A stretch of DNA of 64,000 nucleotides, taken from positions 1 to 64,000 of the forward strand of contig NZ_JNYD01000038.1 in assembly GCF_000717175.1 (NCBI RefSeq), read 5' to 3'. A program made the translations under genes and the position numbers. Source of the DNA: Pseudonocardia autotrophica (GTDB lineage Bacteria; Actinomycetota; Actinomycetes; Mycobacteriales; Pseudonocardiaceae). Below the pieces are notes generated by a model that did no database searches, had not been told where the DNA came from, and was given only the letters and a program-made list of their open reading frames with translations. Shown piece by piece: positions 16,614 to 26,034 of this stretch; within the stretch, counting starts at the first letter, position 1; each line of letters starts with the position of its first letter.

Positions 16614-17933
16614 GTGAGAAACCGAGCCGACTCGCACACGCCCCCGCCCGTCCGGGGACGCGTCGCCATCCTCTCGGTCCACACCTCCCCGCTGGAGCAG
16701 CCCGGCACGGGCGACGCCGGCGGGATGAATGTCTACATCTCCGAGACCGCCACGCGCATGGCGCAGCGCGGCATCCCCGTCGAGATCTTCACCAGGGCCA
16801 CGTCGTCGGAGCAGCCGCCGGTCGCGGAGCTCGCTCCCGGGGTGCTCGTCCGGCACATCGCGGCAGGGCCGTTCGAGGGCCTCGGCAAGAACGACCTGCC
16901 CGGGCAGCTGTGCGCCTTCACCGCCGGCGTGCTGCGCACCGAGGCGCACCACGAGCCCGGCTGGTACGGCGTGATCCACTCCCACTACTGGCTCTCCGGC
17001 CAGGTCGGGTGGCTCGCCCGGGACCGCTGGGGCGTGCCGCTGGTGCATTCCGCGCACACCCTCGCCCGGGTCAAGAACGCCGCGCTCGCGGAGGGCGACC
17101 AGCCGGAGCCGATGGTCCGCGTGATCGGCGAGGACCAGGTGGTGGCGGAGGCGGACCGGCTCGTCGCGAACACCGACACCGAGGTGCGCCAGCTCGTCGA
17201 GCTGTGCGAGGCCGACCCGCTGCGTACGGTCGCCATCCCGCCGGGCGTCGACCTCGACCGCTTCCGCCCCGCCTCCCGGTGCGAGGCGCGGGAGGCGCTC
17301 GGGCTGCGGCACGACGCCGTCGTGCTGGGGTTCGTCGGGCGGATCCAGCCGCTGAAGGCCCCGGACGTGCTGCTCCGGGCCGCCGCCGAGATGCTCCGCC
17401 GCGACCCCGCGCTGCGCGAGCGGCTGGTCGTGCTGGTCGTCGGCGGCCCGTCGGGCAGCGGGCTGACCGAGCCGACCGCCCTGCAGGAGCTGGCCGCACA
17501 CCTGGGCATCACGGACGTCGTGCGGTTCCTGCCCCCGCAGGCCGGACCGGCGCTGGGGCGGGTCTACCGGGCCGCCGACGTCATCGCCGTGCCGAGCCAC
17601 AACGAGTCGTTCGGGCTGGTCGCGCTGGAGGCGCAGGCGTGCGGGACCCCGGTCGTCGCGGCCGACGTCGGGGGCCTGCCGGTGGCCGTCGCCGACGGCC
17701 GGTCGGGGCTGCTGGTCCCCGGCCACGGTGCCGGGCAGTGGGCCTCCGCGCTGGCCGCCGTCGCGCTCGACCCCGCCCGCCGCGAGCGGCTCGCCCGCGG
17801 CGCCGTGACGCACGCCCGGGAGTTCTCCTGGGAGCGCACCACGGACGCCCTGCTGGCCACCTACGCCGACGCCACCCGCGAGTACCGGGCCCGGCTGCGG
17901 GACCGGCTGGTCGCGGGCATCATCGAGGGGTGA
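16614..17933 (+). CDS. mshA: D-inositol-3-phosphate glycosyltransferase MshA
   Basis: 439 residues. MshA joins GlcNAc from UDP-GlcNAc to 1L-myo-inositol-1-phosphate, the first step of mycothiol synthesis. Signatures: [21 protein letters not shown] at the N-domain (Gly loop), [35 protein letters not shown], and E-x7-E in [10 protein letters not shown] near the end, all characteristic of MshA. Start GTG at 16614 has GGAAGAAG five bases upstream. The next gene starts by GTGA overlap. The order mshA-ybjN-like-gpm-senX3-regX3 copies Rv0486-Rv0491, with insertions. Mycothiol production marks the organism as an actinobacterium. Confidence 0.95.
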   Translation: MRNRADSHTPPPVRGRVAILSVHTSPLEQPGTGDAGGMNVYISETATRMAQRGIPVEIFTRATSSEQPPVAELAPGVLVRHIAAGPFEGLGKNDLPGQLCAFTAGVLRTEAHHEPGWYGVIHSHYWLSGQVGWLARDRWGVPLVHSAHTLARVKNAALAEGDQPEPMVRVIGEDQVVAEADRLVANTDTEVRQLVELCEADPLRTVAIPPGVDLDRFRPASRCEAREALGLRHDAVVLGFVGRIQPLKAPDVLLRAAAEMLRRDPALRERLVVLVVGGPSGSGLTEPTALQELAAHLGITDVVRFLPPQAGPALGRVYRAADVIAVPSHNESFGLVALEAQACGTPVVAADVGGLPVAVADGRSGLLVPGHGAGQWASALAAVALDPARRERLARGAVTHAREFSWERTTDALLATYADATREYRARLRDRLVAGIIEG

Positions 17934-18436
17934 GCGCAGCGACGGAGAAGACGGATCCCGCCGAGATCGACGCGGCGGTCGGGAAGGCGCTCGACGAGCT
18001 GGAGGTCGGGTACCACCGGCGCGAGGCGGGCCAGTACCTCGTCACGCTGGAGGGCACGAACCGGCTCAACACCCCGACCTGGCTGGTCGTGCGGGAGCAG
18101 ACCGTCTTCGTGCAGGCCTTCGTCTGCCGTCAGCCGGACGAGAACCACGAGGGCGTCTACCGCTTCATGCTGCAGCGCAACGCCCGCCTCTACGGCGTGC
18201 ACTACGCGCTCGACCGGGTCGGCGACATCCACCTGGTCGGCCGGATCCCGTTCGTCGCCGTGAGCGCGGACGAGCTCGACCGGGTCCTCGGCCAGGTTCT
18301 CGAGGCCGCCGACGGCGACTTCAACACCTTCCTCGAGCTCGGCTTCGCCACCTCCATCCGCCGCGAGTACGCGTGGCGGACGGAGCGGGGCGAGTCGCTG
18401 GCCAACCTCAAGGCCTTCGAGCACCTCATCGACTGA
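17930..18436 (+). CDS. YbjN domain protein
   Basis: 168 residues; GTG at 17930 overlaps the mshA stop. The fold is the YbjN/type III chaperone-like domain: [47 protein letters not shown], then a C-terminal helix. Matches the Rv0487 family next to mshA in mycobacteria. Function not established; proteins of this fold tend to bind other proteins. Translational coupling suggests it is made with MshA. Confidence 0.82.
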   Translation: MSAATEKTDPAEIDAAVGKALDELEVGYHRREAGQYLVTLEGTNRLNTPTWLVVREQTVFVQAFVCRQPDENHEGVYRFMLQRNARLYGVHYALDRVGDIHLVGRIPFVAVSADELDRVLGQVLEAADGDFNTFLELGFATSIRREYAWRTERGESLANLKAFEHLID

Positions 18437-18521
18437 GGCCCCGCTCGCCCGGCTCAGGGGCGCGTGCAACCGGATCGCGGCTGTCGTCCGTCCTCCTTCC
18501 GACGACGGAGGAGGGCGGGAG

Positions 18522-19469
18522 ATGCGCAGGTGGGCGGTCTGGGTGGCGGCGGGCGTGGTGGTGCTGGCGTCCGCGTCGGTGGTGACGGGCGTGGCGCTGC
18601 GGGAGACCGGCGGTGCGTCGGGATCGACGGAGAGCACGGCCCGGCCCGGGATCGCGGTGGCGCCCGACGGAGGCCCCGCGTCGAGCAGTGAGTCCGCCCC
18701 CGGGTCCGTTCGCTCGGTCCCGCCGGCCGACTCCGCGGGCGCCGCCGCCGGTGCGCCGGGGACCGCCCCGCTGACCGACGTCGCCCCGGGACGCGACGTC
18801 GTCCGCACCGCCGAGCTGGCCGTGCAGGTCGGCGACCCCGTGGCCGCGGCCGCCGAGGTCCGGCGCGCGGCCGCCGCCGCCGGCGGGTTCGTGGCCGACG
18901 AGCGCGCGGGCAGCGGCTCGGCCGGGTTCACCCTGCGCGTGCCGGCCGACCGCCTCGACGCCGTCACCGAGCGCCTCGCCGGTCTCGGGACCGTGACCTC
19001 CCGCACGAGCCGGGCCGAGGACGTCAGCGCCCCGGTCGCGGACCTGGAGGGGCGCGTCGCGGCGCAACGGGCGAGCGTCGCGCGGGTCCGCGCGCTGCTC
19101 GACCGCGCGACGACGATCGGTGAGATCGTCTCGATCGAGTCCGAGCTGGCCGCGCGCGAGGCCGACCTGGAGTCGCTGCAACGGCGGCTCGCGGTGCTGC
19201 AGGACCAGGTGGCGCTGGCGACCGTCGAGGTCGCGCTGCTGGCGGTCCCGCCGGTGGCCGGCCCCGGTCCGTCGGGCTTCCTCGGCGGCCTCGCCGTCGG
19301 CTGGGAGGGGCTGCGGGCGATCGGCCGGGTGTCGCTGGCCGCGCTCGGGTTCGCGGTGCCGATGCTGCCGGTGGTGGTCGTCCTCGCCGGGCTCGTCCTG
19401 CTCGGCCGCCGGGTGTACCGGCACCGCCGCCGGCCGACGCCGCCCGCGGACGCCCCCGGAGCGGGGTGA
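18522..19469 (+). CDS. DUF4349 membrane protein
   Basis: 315 residues. An N-terminal signal-anchor (WAVWVAAGVVVLASASVVTGVAL), a Ser/Gly/Pro linker to residue 85, then DUF4349: VVRTAELAVQV, AAGGFVADE, FTLRVPADRLDAV, followed by a coiled-coil run (VADLEGRVAAQRASVARVRALLDRATTIGEIVSIESELAAREADL, shown only for its heptads in part) and one C-terminal membrane span (VPMLPVVVVLAGLVLLG). Family role unknown; topology suggests an outward-facing helical domain held by two spans. Stands alone in front of the GntR gene. Confidence 0.8.
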   Translation: MRRWAVWVAAGVVVLASASVVTGVALRETGGASGSTESTARPGIAVAPDGGPASSSESAPGSVRSVPPADSAGAAAGAPGTAPLTDVAPGRDVVRTAELAVQVGDPVAAAAEVRRAAAAAGGFVADERAGSGSAGFTLRVPADRLDAVTERLAGLGTVTSRTSRAEDVSAPVADLEGRVAAQRASVARVRALLDRATTIGEIVSIESELAAREADLESLQRRLAVLQDQVALATVEVALLAVPPVAGPGPSGFLGGLAVGWEGLRAIGRVSLAALGFAVPMLPVVVVLAGLVLLGRRVYRHRRRPTPPADAPGAG

Positions 19470-19550
19470 GACCGGCTGCCTCCCCGGCCGGGCCCCGTCA
19501 CCCGCGGGTTACCCTCGGTCGAACGCCGACGGTCGATCCGGGAGGACGCG

Positions 19551-20312
19551 ATGGCCGCGCGCCCCCTGGTGCGCAAGGGTGCCGAGCCGCTGTGGGCCCA
19601 GCTGCTGGCGGACCTGCGCGCGCGGCTCGACGCGCACGAGTTCGACCACTCCTTCCCCGGCGAGCTCGCCCTCGTCGGCGAGTACGGGGTCAGCCGGCAC
19701 ACCGTGCGCGAGGCGCTGCGGCGGCTGCGCGAGGAGGGCGTCGTCGTGGCCGGGCGGGGCCGGGCACCGCGGCTGGCCGCGCCGTTGGAGATCGAGCAGC
19801 AGCTCGGCTCGCTCTACAGCCTCTTCTCCGCCGTCGAGTCGACCGGCCGCGAGCAGCGCAGCGTCGTCCGGACGCTCGACGTCCGGGCGGACGGGGTCGT
19901 CGCGGCGCGGCTCGGGCTGGAGGAGTCGACGCCGCTGGTGCACCTCGAGCGGCTGCGGCTCGCGGAGGGCGAGCCGCTGGCCGTCGACCGGGTGTGGCTG
20001 CCCGAGGAGGTCGCGGCCCCGCTGCTCGACGTCGACTTCACCCACACGGGCGTCTACCCCGAGCTGGAGCGGCTCTGCGGGATCCGGGTCGCGGGCGGCC
20101 GCGAGAACATCCGCGCGGTCGTCCCGACGGCCGAGGAGCGCCGCCTGCTGGGGGTCGACGCCGGGGTGGCCGCGCTCGCGATCGAGCGCCTCGGCAGCTC
20201 CGCCGGGCGGGCCGTGGAGTGGCGGCACACGCTCGTCCGCGGCGACCGGTTCACGCTGACCGCGCAGTTCAGCGCCCGGGACGGCTACCTCGTCGGCGCG
20301 CCGGCGAGCTGA
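19551..20312 (+). CDS. GntR family regulator with UTRA domain (HutC subfamily)
   Basis: 253 residues, start ATG 19551 with GGGAGGA seven bases upstream. Residues 1-70: winged helix, LWAQLLADLRARLDAH and then EYGVSRHTVREALRRLREEGVVVAGRGR, the recognition helix and wing. Residues 85-245: UTRA effector domain with RLGLEESTPLVHLERLRLAEGEPLAVDRVWLP and VYPELERLCGI. HutC-type repressors bind sugars, fatty acids or amino acids. No obvious target operon is adjacent: upstream is DUF4349 and downstream a convergent VOC gene 15 bases away, so its ligand is unknown. Confidence 0.85.
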   Translation: MAARPLVRKGAEPLWAQLLADLRARLDAHEFDHSFPGELALVGEYGVSRHTVREALRRLREEGVVVAGRGRAPRLAAPLEIEQQLGSLYSLFSAVESTGREQRSVVRTLDVRADGVVAARLGLEESTPLVHLERLRLAEGEPLAVDRVWLPEEVAAPLLDVDFTHTGVYPELERLCGIRVAGGRENIRAVVPTAEERRLLGVDAGVAALAIERLGSSAGRAVEWRHTLVRGDRFTLTAQFSARDGYLVGAPAS

Positions 20313-20327
20313 CCCGTCACGGCTCCG

Positions 20328-20828
20328 TCACGGCACGGAGACGCCGACCCCGCCCCGGGTCCCGGCGCCGTAGCGCGCGATCTCGCCCTCGAGGTCGAGC
20401 GGCCCGGTGCGCATCCCGGTGTCCGGGCCGAGCAGCTCCGCCGGCACCAGCCAGCTGACCTCGAACTCCAGCCCGTCCGGGTCCTTCGCGTAGAGCGCCT
20501 TGGTGCTGCCGTGGTCCGACGCGCCGACGAGCGCGCCGTGCTCGCGCAGCACGCCGCGGATCCGGTCGAGCTCGGCGAGGGTGTCGACCTCCCACGCCAG
20601 GTGGTAGAGGCCGACGGCGCCGTGACCGGCCGTGGTGTCCCCGGCGGTCGCACCGATCCCGAACAGGCCGAGGTCGTGGTCGTTGGACGAGCCCTCCGCC
20701 TGCAGGAACGCCGCCCGTCCGGGCACGGACGAGACGACCCGGAAGCCGAGGGCCTCGGTGTAGAAGGCGACGCTACGGTCGACGTCGCGGACGTAGAGCA
20801 CGGCGTGGTTGAGGCGCTGGACGGGCAT
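20328..20828 (-). CDS. VOC (glyoxalase/extradiol dioxygenase-like) protein
   Basis: 166 residues from the ATG at 20828, with AGGCAGG just upstream. Two beta-alpha-beta-beta-beta modules: [26 protein letters not shown] then [15 protein letters not shown] and [14 protein letters not shown]. His8, His near 85 and Glu in GLEFE match the metal-binding positions of catechol-2,3-dioxygenase and glyoxalase relatives. The reaction is not known. It is transcribed divergently from a MarR regulator across an 84-base gap with two matching palindromes, so the regulator probably controls it. Confidence 0.82.
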   Translation of the reverse strand: MPVQRLNHAVLYVRDVDRSVAFYTEALGFRVVSSVPGRAAFLQAEGSSNDHDLGLFGIGATAGDTTAGHGAVGLYHLAWEVDTLAELDRIRGVLREHGALVGASDHGSTKALYAKDPDGLEFEVSWLVPAELLGPDTGMRTGPLDLEGEIARYGAGTRGGVGVSVP

Positions 20829-20843
20829 GGGCCTGCCTTTCTG

Positions 20844-20887
20844 TGAAACTTCAATCACACCGTAGCCTGCCGACAGATGAATGTTCA
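20844..20887. promoter_or_regulatory. Two TGAA-N2-TTCA palindromes, likely MarR operators
   Basis: TGAAACTTCA (20844-20853) and TGAATGTTCA (20878-20887) share the arms TGAA/TTCA and are 34 bases apart, about three helical turns. Both lie between the divergent VOC and MarR starts. MarR proteins bind such short palindromes, and two on one face of the helix fit joint repression of both genes. Confidence 0.6.
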
Positions 20888-20912
20888 AGCGAATCGGCGT
20901 ACGCTCGTCCGC

Positions 20913-21416
20913 ATGGACGACACCCGCTGGCTCTCACCCGCCGAGCTGCGGGCGTGGCTGGCGTACGTCGCGGCCACCACGCTGCTCGACGGTGCGCTCG
21001 ACCGGCAGCTGCAACGCGAGTCGGGCATGCCGCACGCCTACTACCTGATCCTCGCGATGCTCTCCGACGCGCACGAGCACACGTTGCGGATGAGCGAGCT
21101 GGCCGCGGCCACGCAGAGCAGCCAGAGCAGGCTCAGCCACGCCGTGACCCGGCTGGAGCGGAAGGGATGGGTGTGCCGCCGTCCCTGCCCGGACGACCGG
21201 CGCAGCACCTTCTGCACCCTCACCGAGGAGGGGTACGCGGCATTGCGCGCGGCGGCCCCGGGACACGTCCGGACGGTCCGCGAGAACCTGTTCGACGCGC
21301 TGAGCCCCGAGCAGGTCACCCAGCTCGAGGAGATCGCCCGCGCGATGCTCGGCCGGCTCACCCGGGATCCCGAGGCGGTGCCGTTGCCCGGAGTGTGCCC
21401 GGACCGACAGGCCTGA
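20913..21416 (+). CDS. MarR family transcriptional regulator
   Basis: 167 residues from the ATG at 20913. Winged-helix core: [65 protein letters not shown] holds the DNA helix (described here in parts: [16 protein letters not shown]) and the D-R-R wing (PDDRRS), then a dimerisation helix [17 protein letters not shown]. Cys in the wing (RPCPDDR) is unusual and could sense oxidants. Divergent from the VOC gene; it probably represses that gene and itself through the paired palindromes between them. Confidence 0.87.
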   Translation: MDDTRWLSPAELRAWLAYVAATTLLDGALDRQLQRESGMPHAYYLILAMLSDAHEHTLRMSELAAATQSSQSRLSHAVTRLERKGWVCRRPCPDDRRSTFCTLTEEGYAALRAAAPGHVRTVRENLFDALSPEQVTQLEEIARAMLGRLTRDPEAVPLPGVCPDRQA

Positions 21417-21457
21417 CGGACAGCGCCGACCCGCACCCGTTTGGCAAGCTGTCGCGC

Positions 21458-22192
21458 ATGCCCACACTCGTGCTGCTGCGCCACGGTCAGAGCGACTGGA
21501 ACCTGAGGAACCTCTTCACGGGCTGGGTCGACGTCCCGCTCTCGGAGGTCGGCGAGGCCGAGGCCCGCCGCGGCGGCGAGCTGATGAAGGAGAAGGGCCT
21601 GCTCCCGGACGTCGTGCACACGTCGGTGCTGCGCCGGGCGATCAACACCGCGAACCTCGCGCTCGACGTCGCCGACCGGCACTGGATCCCGGTCCGCCGC
21701 GACTGGCGGCTCAACGAGCGCCACTACGGCGCGCTGCAGGGCAAGGACAAGAAGCAGATCCGCGAGGAGTTCGGCGACGAGCAGTTCATGGTCTGGCGGC
21801 GCAGCTACGACGTGCCGCCGCCGCCGATCGACAAGGGCTCGGAGTGGTCGCAGGACGGCGACGCCCGCTACTCCGGCATCCAGGCCCCGCTGACCGAGTG
21901 CCTCGCCGACGTCGTGGCGCGGATGCTGCCGTACTGGGACGAGGCGATCGTGCCCGACCTGCGCGCGGGCAAGGTCGTGCTCGTCGCCGCGCACGGCAAC
22001 TCGCTGCGCGCGCTCGTCAAGGAGCTCGACGGCATCTCCGACACCGACATCGCCGGGCTCAACATCCCCACCGGCATCCCGCTGCGCTACGAGCTCGACG
22101 ACGACCTGAAGCCCACGGTGCCCGGCGGTGAGTACCTCGACCCGGAGGCGGCCGAGGAGGCCATCCAGGGGGTCGCGAACCAGGGCCGCTGA
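21458..22192 (+). CDS. gpmA: 2,3-bisphosphoglycerate-dependent phosphoglycerate mutase
   Basis: 244 residues. Converts 3- to 2-phosphoglycerate in glycolysis. [10 protein letters not shown] holds the phosphorylated His; [12 protein letters not shown] and [11 protein letters not shown] carry the second His and phosphate-binding residues; the length fits the dPGM type. The C-terminal half [14 protein letters not shown] is standard. Start ATG 21458 aligns with family [10 protein letters not shown]. Neighbour order (mshA, ybjN, gpm, senX3, regX3) agrees with mycobacteria (gpm1). Confidence 0.95.
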   Translation: MPTLVLLRHGQSDWNLRNLFTGWVDVPLSEVGEAEARRGGELMKEKGLLPDVVHTSVLRRAINTANLALDVADRHWIPVRRDWRLNERHYGALQGKDKKQIREEFGDEQFMVWRRSYDVPPPPIDKGSEWSQDGDARYSGIQAPLTECLADVVARMLPYWDEAIVPDLRAGKVVLVAAHGNSLRALVKELDGISDTDIAGLNIPTGIPLRYELDDDLKPTVPGGEYLDPEAAEEAIQGVANQGR

Positions 22193-22238
22193 GCGGAGCT
22201 TGCGGAGCGAACATCGGAGCTGAGCCGGTCCCTCCCCC

Positions 22239-22260
22239 GTGGGGTGAACGGGCCGTGAAC
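22239..22260 (-). promoter_or_regulatory. PHO-box-like direct repeat upstream of senX3
   Basis: Read on the minus strand, GTTCACGGCCC and GTTCACCCCAC follow one another as two 11-bp units. Actinobacterial PhoP/RegX3 regulators bind direct repeats of 11 bp beginning GTTCAC. The site is 95 bases before senX3, fitting autoregulation and phosphate control. Confidence 0.6.
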
Positions 22261-22354
22261 GGGGGCGGAAAACTCCTCGTCCGGGTAGTCAGGCGGCTCA
22301 CTCGGGGCCCGTGGAGCTGGCGTCGGCCCTGGTCGGGCCGCCTACGATGCCGGT

Positions 22355-23563
22355 GTGAACGCAGTGGCGTCCGTCGTGCTGGTCGCCGTCGCCCTCGCCG
22401 CCGGGTTGTGGGCCGGTGTCCTGATCGGCCGCCGCCGCGCCCGGCCCGCCCGGCCCCGGCCGGACGGCCGGCGGGTGCCGACGCTGGCCGAGCTCCTCCA
22501 GCGCGTCTTCCGGTCGACCGGCTCCGGGCTCGCCGTGCTCTCCGGCACCGGCGACGTCGTCCTGCACAACCGGCGGTCCGCCGAGCTCGGCGTGGTCCGG
22601 GCCGGCCGGCCCGACCCCCGCGCCTGGGCGGCCTGCCAGAAGGTGCTCGAGGGCTCGACCGACGTCGAGGTGGACCTCGCCCCGCTGGAGGTGCGCGGCC
22701 GCCAGCCCGCCGCCGTTGTCGCCGTGGTGCGGCCCCTGGGCGACGGGTTCACCCTCGTCGAGGCCGCGGACATGTCCGACGCCGTGCGCCTCGAGGCCAC
22801 CCGGCGGGACTTCGTGGCCAACGTGAGCCACGAGCTGAAGACGCCGGTGGGCGCGGTCGGGCTGCTGGCCGAGGCGGTGCTCGACTCGGTCGACGACCCC
22901 GAGTCGGTGAACCGCTTCGCCGGCAAGATCCTGCGCGAGTCGACCCGGCTCGGCGCGCTCGTCACCGAGCTGATCGCGCTGTCCCGGCTGACCGGGGCCG
23001 AGGCGCTGCCCGACCTCGAGGACGTGGACGTCGACGACGTCGTCGCCGAGGCCCTCGGCCGCTCGCGGCTCTCCGCCGAGTCGGCCGGCATCGAGATCAC
23101 CGTCGACGAGCCCTCCGGCCTCGAGGTGGCCGGGGACCGGACGCTGCTGGTCACGGCCCTGTCGAACCTCCTCGAGAACGCCGTGGCCTACTCGCCGCCC
23201 GACGCGTCGGTCTCGGTGTCCCGCCGGCTCGAGGACGGCTGGGTCGAGATCGCCGTGACCGACCGCGGCATCGGCATCGCGCCGGAGCACCAGGTCCGCG
23301 TGTTCGAGCGGTTCTTCCGGGTCGACCCGGCCCGCTCCCGCGCGACCGGCGGCACCGGGCTCGGCCTGGCGATCGTCAAGCACGTCCTCGCGAACCACGG
23401 TGGCGAGGTGCGGCTGTGGAGCCGCCCCGGCACCGGATCGACCTTCACCATGCGGCTCCCCGCCACCGGTGCCGCCGTGCCGGCCTCCTCCCCGGAGGAC
23501 CACGCGGTGGACCCGGCCACCGACCGAGACCCGGCCGGGGCGACCGGCCGAGCTGGAGGATGA
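22355..23563 (+). CDS. senX3: Sensor histidine kinase SenX3
   Basis: 402 residues. One N-terminal membrane span (VASVVLVAVALAAGLWAGVLIG), a PAS-like domain (GSGLAVLSGTGDVVLHNRRSAEL), the phospho-acceptor helix FVANVSHELKTPVGA with its His, and an ATPase domain with N box (LSNLLENAVAYS), G1 (VTDRGIGI), F (VFERFFRVD) and G2 (GTGLGLAIVKHV). SenX3 kinases lack a large external sensor and read phosphate through PhoU/Pst. A 162-base gap after gpmA holds a PHO-box-like repeat. regX3 starts one base after its stop, as a coupled pair. Confidence 0.93.
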   Translation: MNAVASVVLVAVALAAGLWAGVLIGRRRARPARPRPDGRRVPTLAELLQRVFRSTGSGLAVLSGTGDVVLHNRRSAELGVVRAGRPDPRAWAACQKVLEGSTDVEVDLAPLEVRGRQPAAVVAVVRPLGDGFTLVEAADMSDAVRLEATRRDFVANVSHELKTPVGAVGLLAEAVLDSVDDPESVNRFAGKILRESTRLGALVTELIALSRLTGAEALPDLEDVDVDDVVAEALGRSRLSAESAGIEITVDEPSGLEVAGDRTLLVTALSNLLENAVAYSPPDASVSVSRRLEDGWVEIAVTDRGIGIAPEHQVRVFERFFRVDPARSRATGGTGLGLAIVKHVLANHGGEVRLWSRPGTGSTFTMRLPATGAAVPASSPEDHAVDPATDRDPAGATGRAGG

Positions 23564-23564
23564 G

Positions 23565-24254
23565 ATGACCAGGGTGCTGATCGTCGAGGACGAGGAGTCC
23601 TTCGCCGACCCGCTCGCGTTCCTGCTGCGCAAGGAGGGCTTCACCGCCGCCGTCGCGACGACCGGCCAGGAGGCCCTCGAGGAGTTCGACCGCAACGGCG
23701 CCGACATCGTGCTGCTCGACCTCATGCTCCCCGGCATGAGCGGCACGGACGTGTGCAAGGCCCTGCGCTCGCGCTCGGCCGTCCCGGTGATCATGGTGAC
23801 CGCACGGGACAGCGAGATCGACAAGGTCGTCGGCCTGGAGCTGGGCGCCGACGACTACGTGACCAAGCCGTACTCCGCCCGCGAGCTCATCGCCCGGGTG
23901 CGCGCCGTCCTGCGCCGCGGCGGCGAGAACGGCACCGGCGACGCCGACGGCGCCGGCGTGCTCGAGGCGGGCCCGGTTCGCATGGACGTCGAGCGGCACG
24001 TGGTGTCGGTCGACGGCACGGACGTCGCCCTGCCGCTCAAGGAGTTCGACCTCCTCGAGTACCTGCTGCGCAACGCCGGCCGGGTGCTCACCCGCGGCCA
24101 GCTCATCGACCGGGTGTGGGGCGCGGACTACGTGGGCGACACCAAGACCCTCGACGTCCACGTCAAGCGCCTGCGCGCCAAGGTGGAGAAGGACCCCAGC
24201 GCCCCGCAGCACCTCGTGACGGTGCGGGGGCTGGGGTACAAGTTCGAGAGCTGA
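23565..24254 (+). CDS. regX3: Response regulator RegX3 (OmpR/PhoB family)
   Basis: 229 residues; ATG at 23565 with GGAGGA five bases before. Receiver domain: VLIVEDEESF acidic pair, VLLDLMLPG with the phospho-Asp, VTAR, and VTKPYSARE with the conserved Lys. C-terminal winged helix: LKEFDLLEYLLRNAGRVLTRGQL, TLDVHVKRLRAKVE, VTVRGLGYKFE. RegX3 switches on phosphate uptake genes when phosphate is low. A 9-bp stem hairpin (24262-24282) ends the operon. Confidence 0.94.
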   Translation: MTRVLIVEDEESFADPLAFLLRKEGFTAAVATTGQEALEEFDRNGADIVLLDLMLPGMSGTDVCKALRSRSAVPVIMVTARDSEIDKVVGLELGADDYVTKPYSARELIARVRAVLRRGGENGTGDADGAGVLEAGPVRMDVERHVVSVDGTDVALPLKEFDLLEYLLRNAGRVLTRGQLIDRVWGADYVGDTKTLDVHVKRLRAKVEKDPSAPQHLVTVRGLGYKFES

Positions 24255-24261
24255 GGGTCCG

Positions 24262-24282
24262 GGTCCGCAGGATCTGCGGACC
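24262..24282 (+). terminator. Terminator hairpin after regX3
   Basis: Perfect 9-bp stem GGTCCGCAG / CTGCGGACC with a GAT loop, seven bases after the stop of regX3 and 28 bases before the next start. Confidence 0.7.
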
Positions 24283-24309
24283 GCCCCCGGACGGTGCACA
24301 CTTCGCTCC

Positions 24310-25848
24310 GTGGGATGGGGCCGGTGGGTTCCGTGGGCGGCCGGGTTGGGCATCGCGGCGCACGACCTGGTCCAGCGGCGGCATGCGCTGCTGCGGAACT
24401 TCCCGGTGCTCGGCCACGGCCGGTACCTGATCGAGGCGGTCGGGCCGGAGCTGCGCCAGTACGTCGTGGCGGGCAACGACGAGGAGCGCCCCTTCAGCCG
24501 GGACCAGCGCCGGTGGGTCTACGCGTCGGCCAAGCTCGAGAACAACTACTTCGGGTTCGGCACCGACAACGACGTCGAGCACACCCCCGGCTACGTGATC
24601 ATCAAGCACCGCACGTTCGGCCGGACCGCGCCCGCGCACCCGCACCCCCAGGGCGACGACTCGGTGTGGCTGCCGTGTGCGAAGGTCCTCGGCGCCGCCC
24701 GCGGCCGGCGCGCGGCCTTCCGGCCCGACTCGGCCGTGAACATCTCCGGGATGAGCTACGGGTCGCTGTCCGGCCGGGCGATCGAGGCGCTCAACCGCGG
24801 GGCGGCGGCCGCGGGGTGCCTGCAGAACACGGGCGAAGGCGGGATCGCCGCGCAGCACCGGTGCGGCGGCGAGCTGGTCTGGCAGATCGGCACCGCCTAC
24901 TTCGGCTGCCGCGACGAGCAGGGCCGGTTCGACCTGCAGCGGCTCAAGGACGGCGTCGCCGCGGCACCGGTGCGGGCGCTGGAGATCAAGCTGAGCCAGG
25001 GTGCCAAGCCGGGTCTGGGCGGACTGCTGCCCGGGGTGAAGGTCACGGCGGAGATCGCCGCGGTCCGCGGGATCCCGATCGGGAAGGACTGCGTGAGCCC
25101 CTCGCGGCACACGGCGTTCCGGGACACGGACGAGCTGCTGGACTGGGTCGAGATGCTGGCCGACGAGACCGGCCTGCCGGTGGGGATCAAGTCCGCCGTC
25201 GGCGACCTGGAGTTCTGGACGGAGCTCACCGACCTGATGACCCGGACCGGGCGCGGGGTCGACTTCGTGACCGTCGACGGCGGCGAGGGCGGCACCGGCG
25301 CGTCCCCGCTGGTGTTCACCGACTCGGTCGCGCTGCCGTTCCGGCTCGGGTTCAGCCGCGTGTACCGGGAGTTCGCGCTGCGCGGCCTGCACGAGCAGGT
25401 GGTCTTCGTCGGGGCGGGGAAGCTCGGGCTGCCGGACAACGCCGTCGTCGCGTTCGCGCTCGGGGTCGACATGGTCAACGTCGCGCGCGAGGCCATGCTC
25501 GCCATCGGCTGCATCCAGGCCCAGAAGTGCCACACGGACACCTGCCCCACGGGGGTCGCCACGCAGAACCGTTGGCTGGCCCACGGCCTCGATCCGACGC
25601 TCAAGTCGGCGCGGCTGGCCAACTACGTCCTGACCCTGCGCCGCGACCTGGGCAAGGTCGCCGAGGCCGCGGGCGTCGAGCATCCCGCGTTGATCACCAC
25701 GGACGACGTCGAGATCCTCGACGGCCAGACCGTCGCCCGGGGCCTGGGCGAGGTGTACGACTACCGGCCGGGCTGGGGGCTGCCGTCGGGCCCGGACCAG
25801 GAGGAGATCGTCGCGTTGCTGCGCAAGGGCCGGCCCGCTCCCAGCTGA
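24310..25848 (+). CDS. FMN-binding glutamate synthase family protein
   Basis: 512 residues. It resembles the FMN and iron-sulfur half of glutamate synthase large subunit without the amidotransferase domain. Residues 60-80 (YASAKLENNYFGFGTDND), NISGMSYGSLSGRAIEALNRGA, NTGEGGI, KLSQGAKPGLGG, then VDGGEGGTGASPL in the FMN barrel, and near the end the cysteine set C-x5-C-x4-CPTGVATQ expected to bind a 3Fe-4S cluster. A membrane-like N-terminal stretch (VPWAAGLGIAAHDL) is short. The family is widespread and its in vivo substrate is uncertain; it is not part of a gltBD operon here. GTG start at 24310 lies close behind the regX3 terminator. Confidence 0.87.
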   Translation: MGWGRWVPWAAGLGIAAHDLVQRRHALLRNFPVLGHGRYLIEAVGPELRQYVVAGNDEERPFSRDQRRWVYASAKLENNYFGFGTDNDVEHTPGYVIIKHRTFGRTAPAHPHPQGDDSVWLPCAKVLGAARGRRAAFRPDSAVNISGMSYGSLSGRAIEALNRGAAAAGCLQNTGEGGIAAQHRCGGELVWQIGTAYFGCRDEQGRFDLQRLKDGVAAAPVRALEIKLSQGAKPGLGGLLPGVKVTAEIAAVRGIPIGKDCVSPSRHTAFRDTDELLDWVEMLADETGLPVGIKSAVGDLEFWTELTDLMTRTGRGVDFVTVDGGEGGTGASPLVFTDSVALPFRLGFSRVYREFALRGLHEQVVFVGAGKLGLPDNAVVAFALGVDMVNVAREAMLAIGCIQAQKCHTDTCPTGVATQNRWLAHGLDPTLKSARLANYVLTLRRDLGKVAEAAGVEHPALITTDDVEILDGQTVARGLGEVYDYRPGWGLPSGPDQEEIVALLRKGRPAPS

Positions 25849-26005
25849 CCGCCCGGACGCCGCCGTCCCGGGGACGCCATGGTTCTGCGCTCTCGCGAGG
25901 AACGGCGAGCGGGATGCGACGAGTGGTCGGTCCGAATTCGACGGTCCGCATCAGTCATGCGGCCGAGCGGCAAGCGGTCGTTGAACTGCGATGATGGCCG
26001 ATCTT

Positions 26006-26021
26006 TCGAACACATGTTCTC
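26006..26021 (+). promoter_or_regulatory. LexA SOS-box-like palindrome
   Basis: TCGAACACATGTTCTC matches the actinobacterial/mycobacterial SOS box TCGAAC-N4-GTTCGA at 10 of 12 fixed positions. It ends 13 bases before the ATG of the DUF222/HNH gene. Related 13E12-family genes in Mycobacterium tuberculosis are known LexA targets, which supports the call. Confidence 0.72.
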
Positions 26022-26034
26022 GTAGAATCGAGAC

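Noticed and set aside
13236..17813. A 1525-codon open frame on the minus strand
   Set aside because: It lies antisense to the sacsin-like ATPase and mshA, shows shadow composition (Gly/Arg/Gln-rich) and has no domain; a GC-bias artefact.
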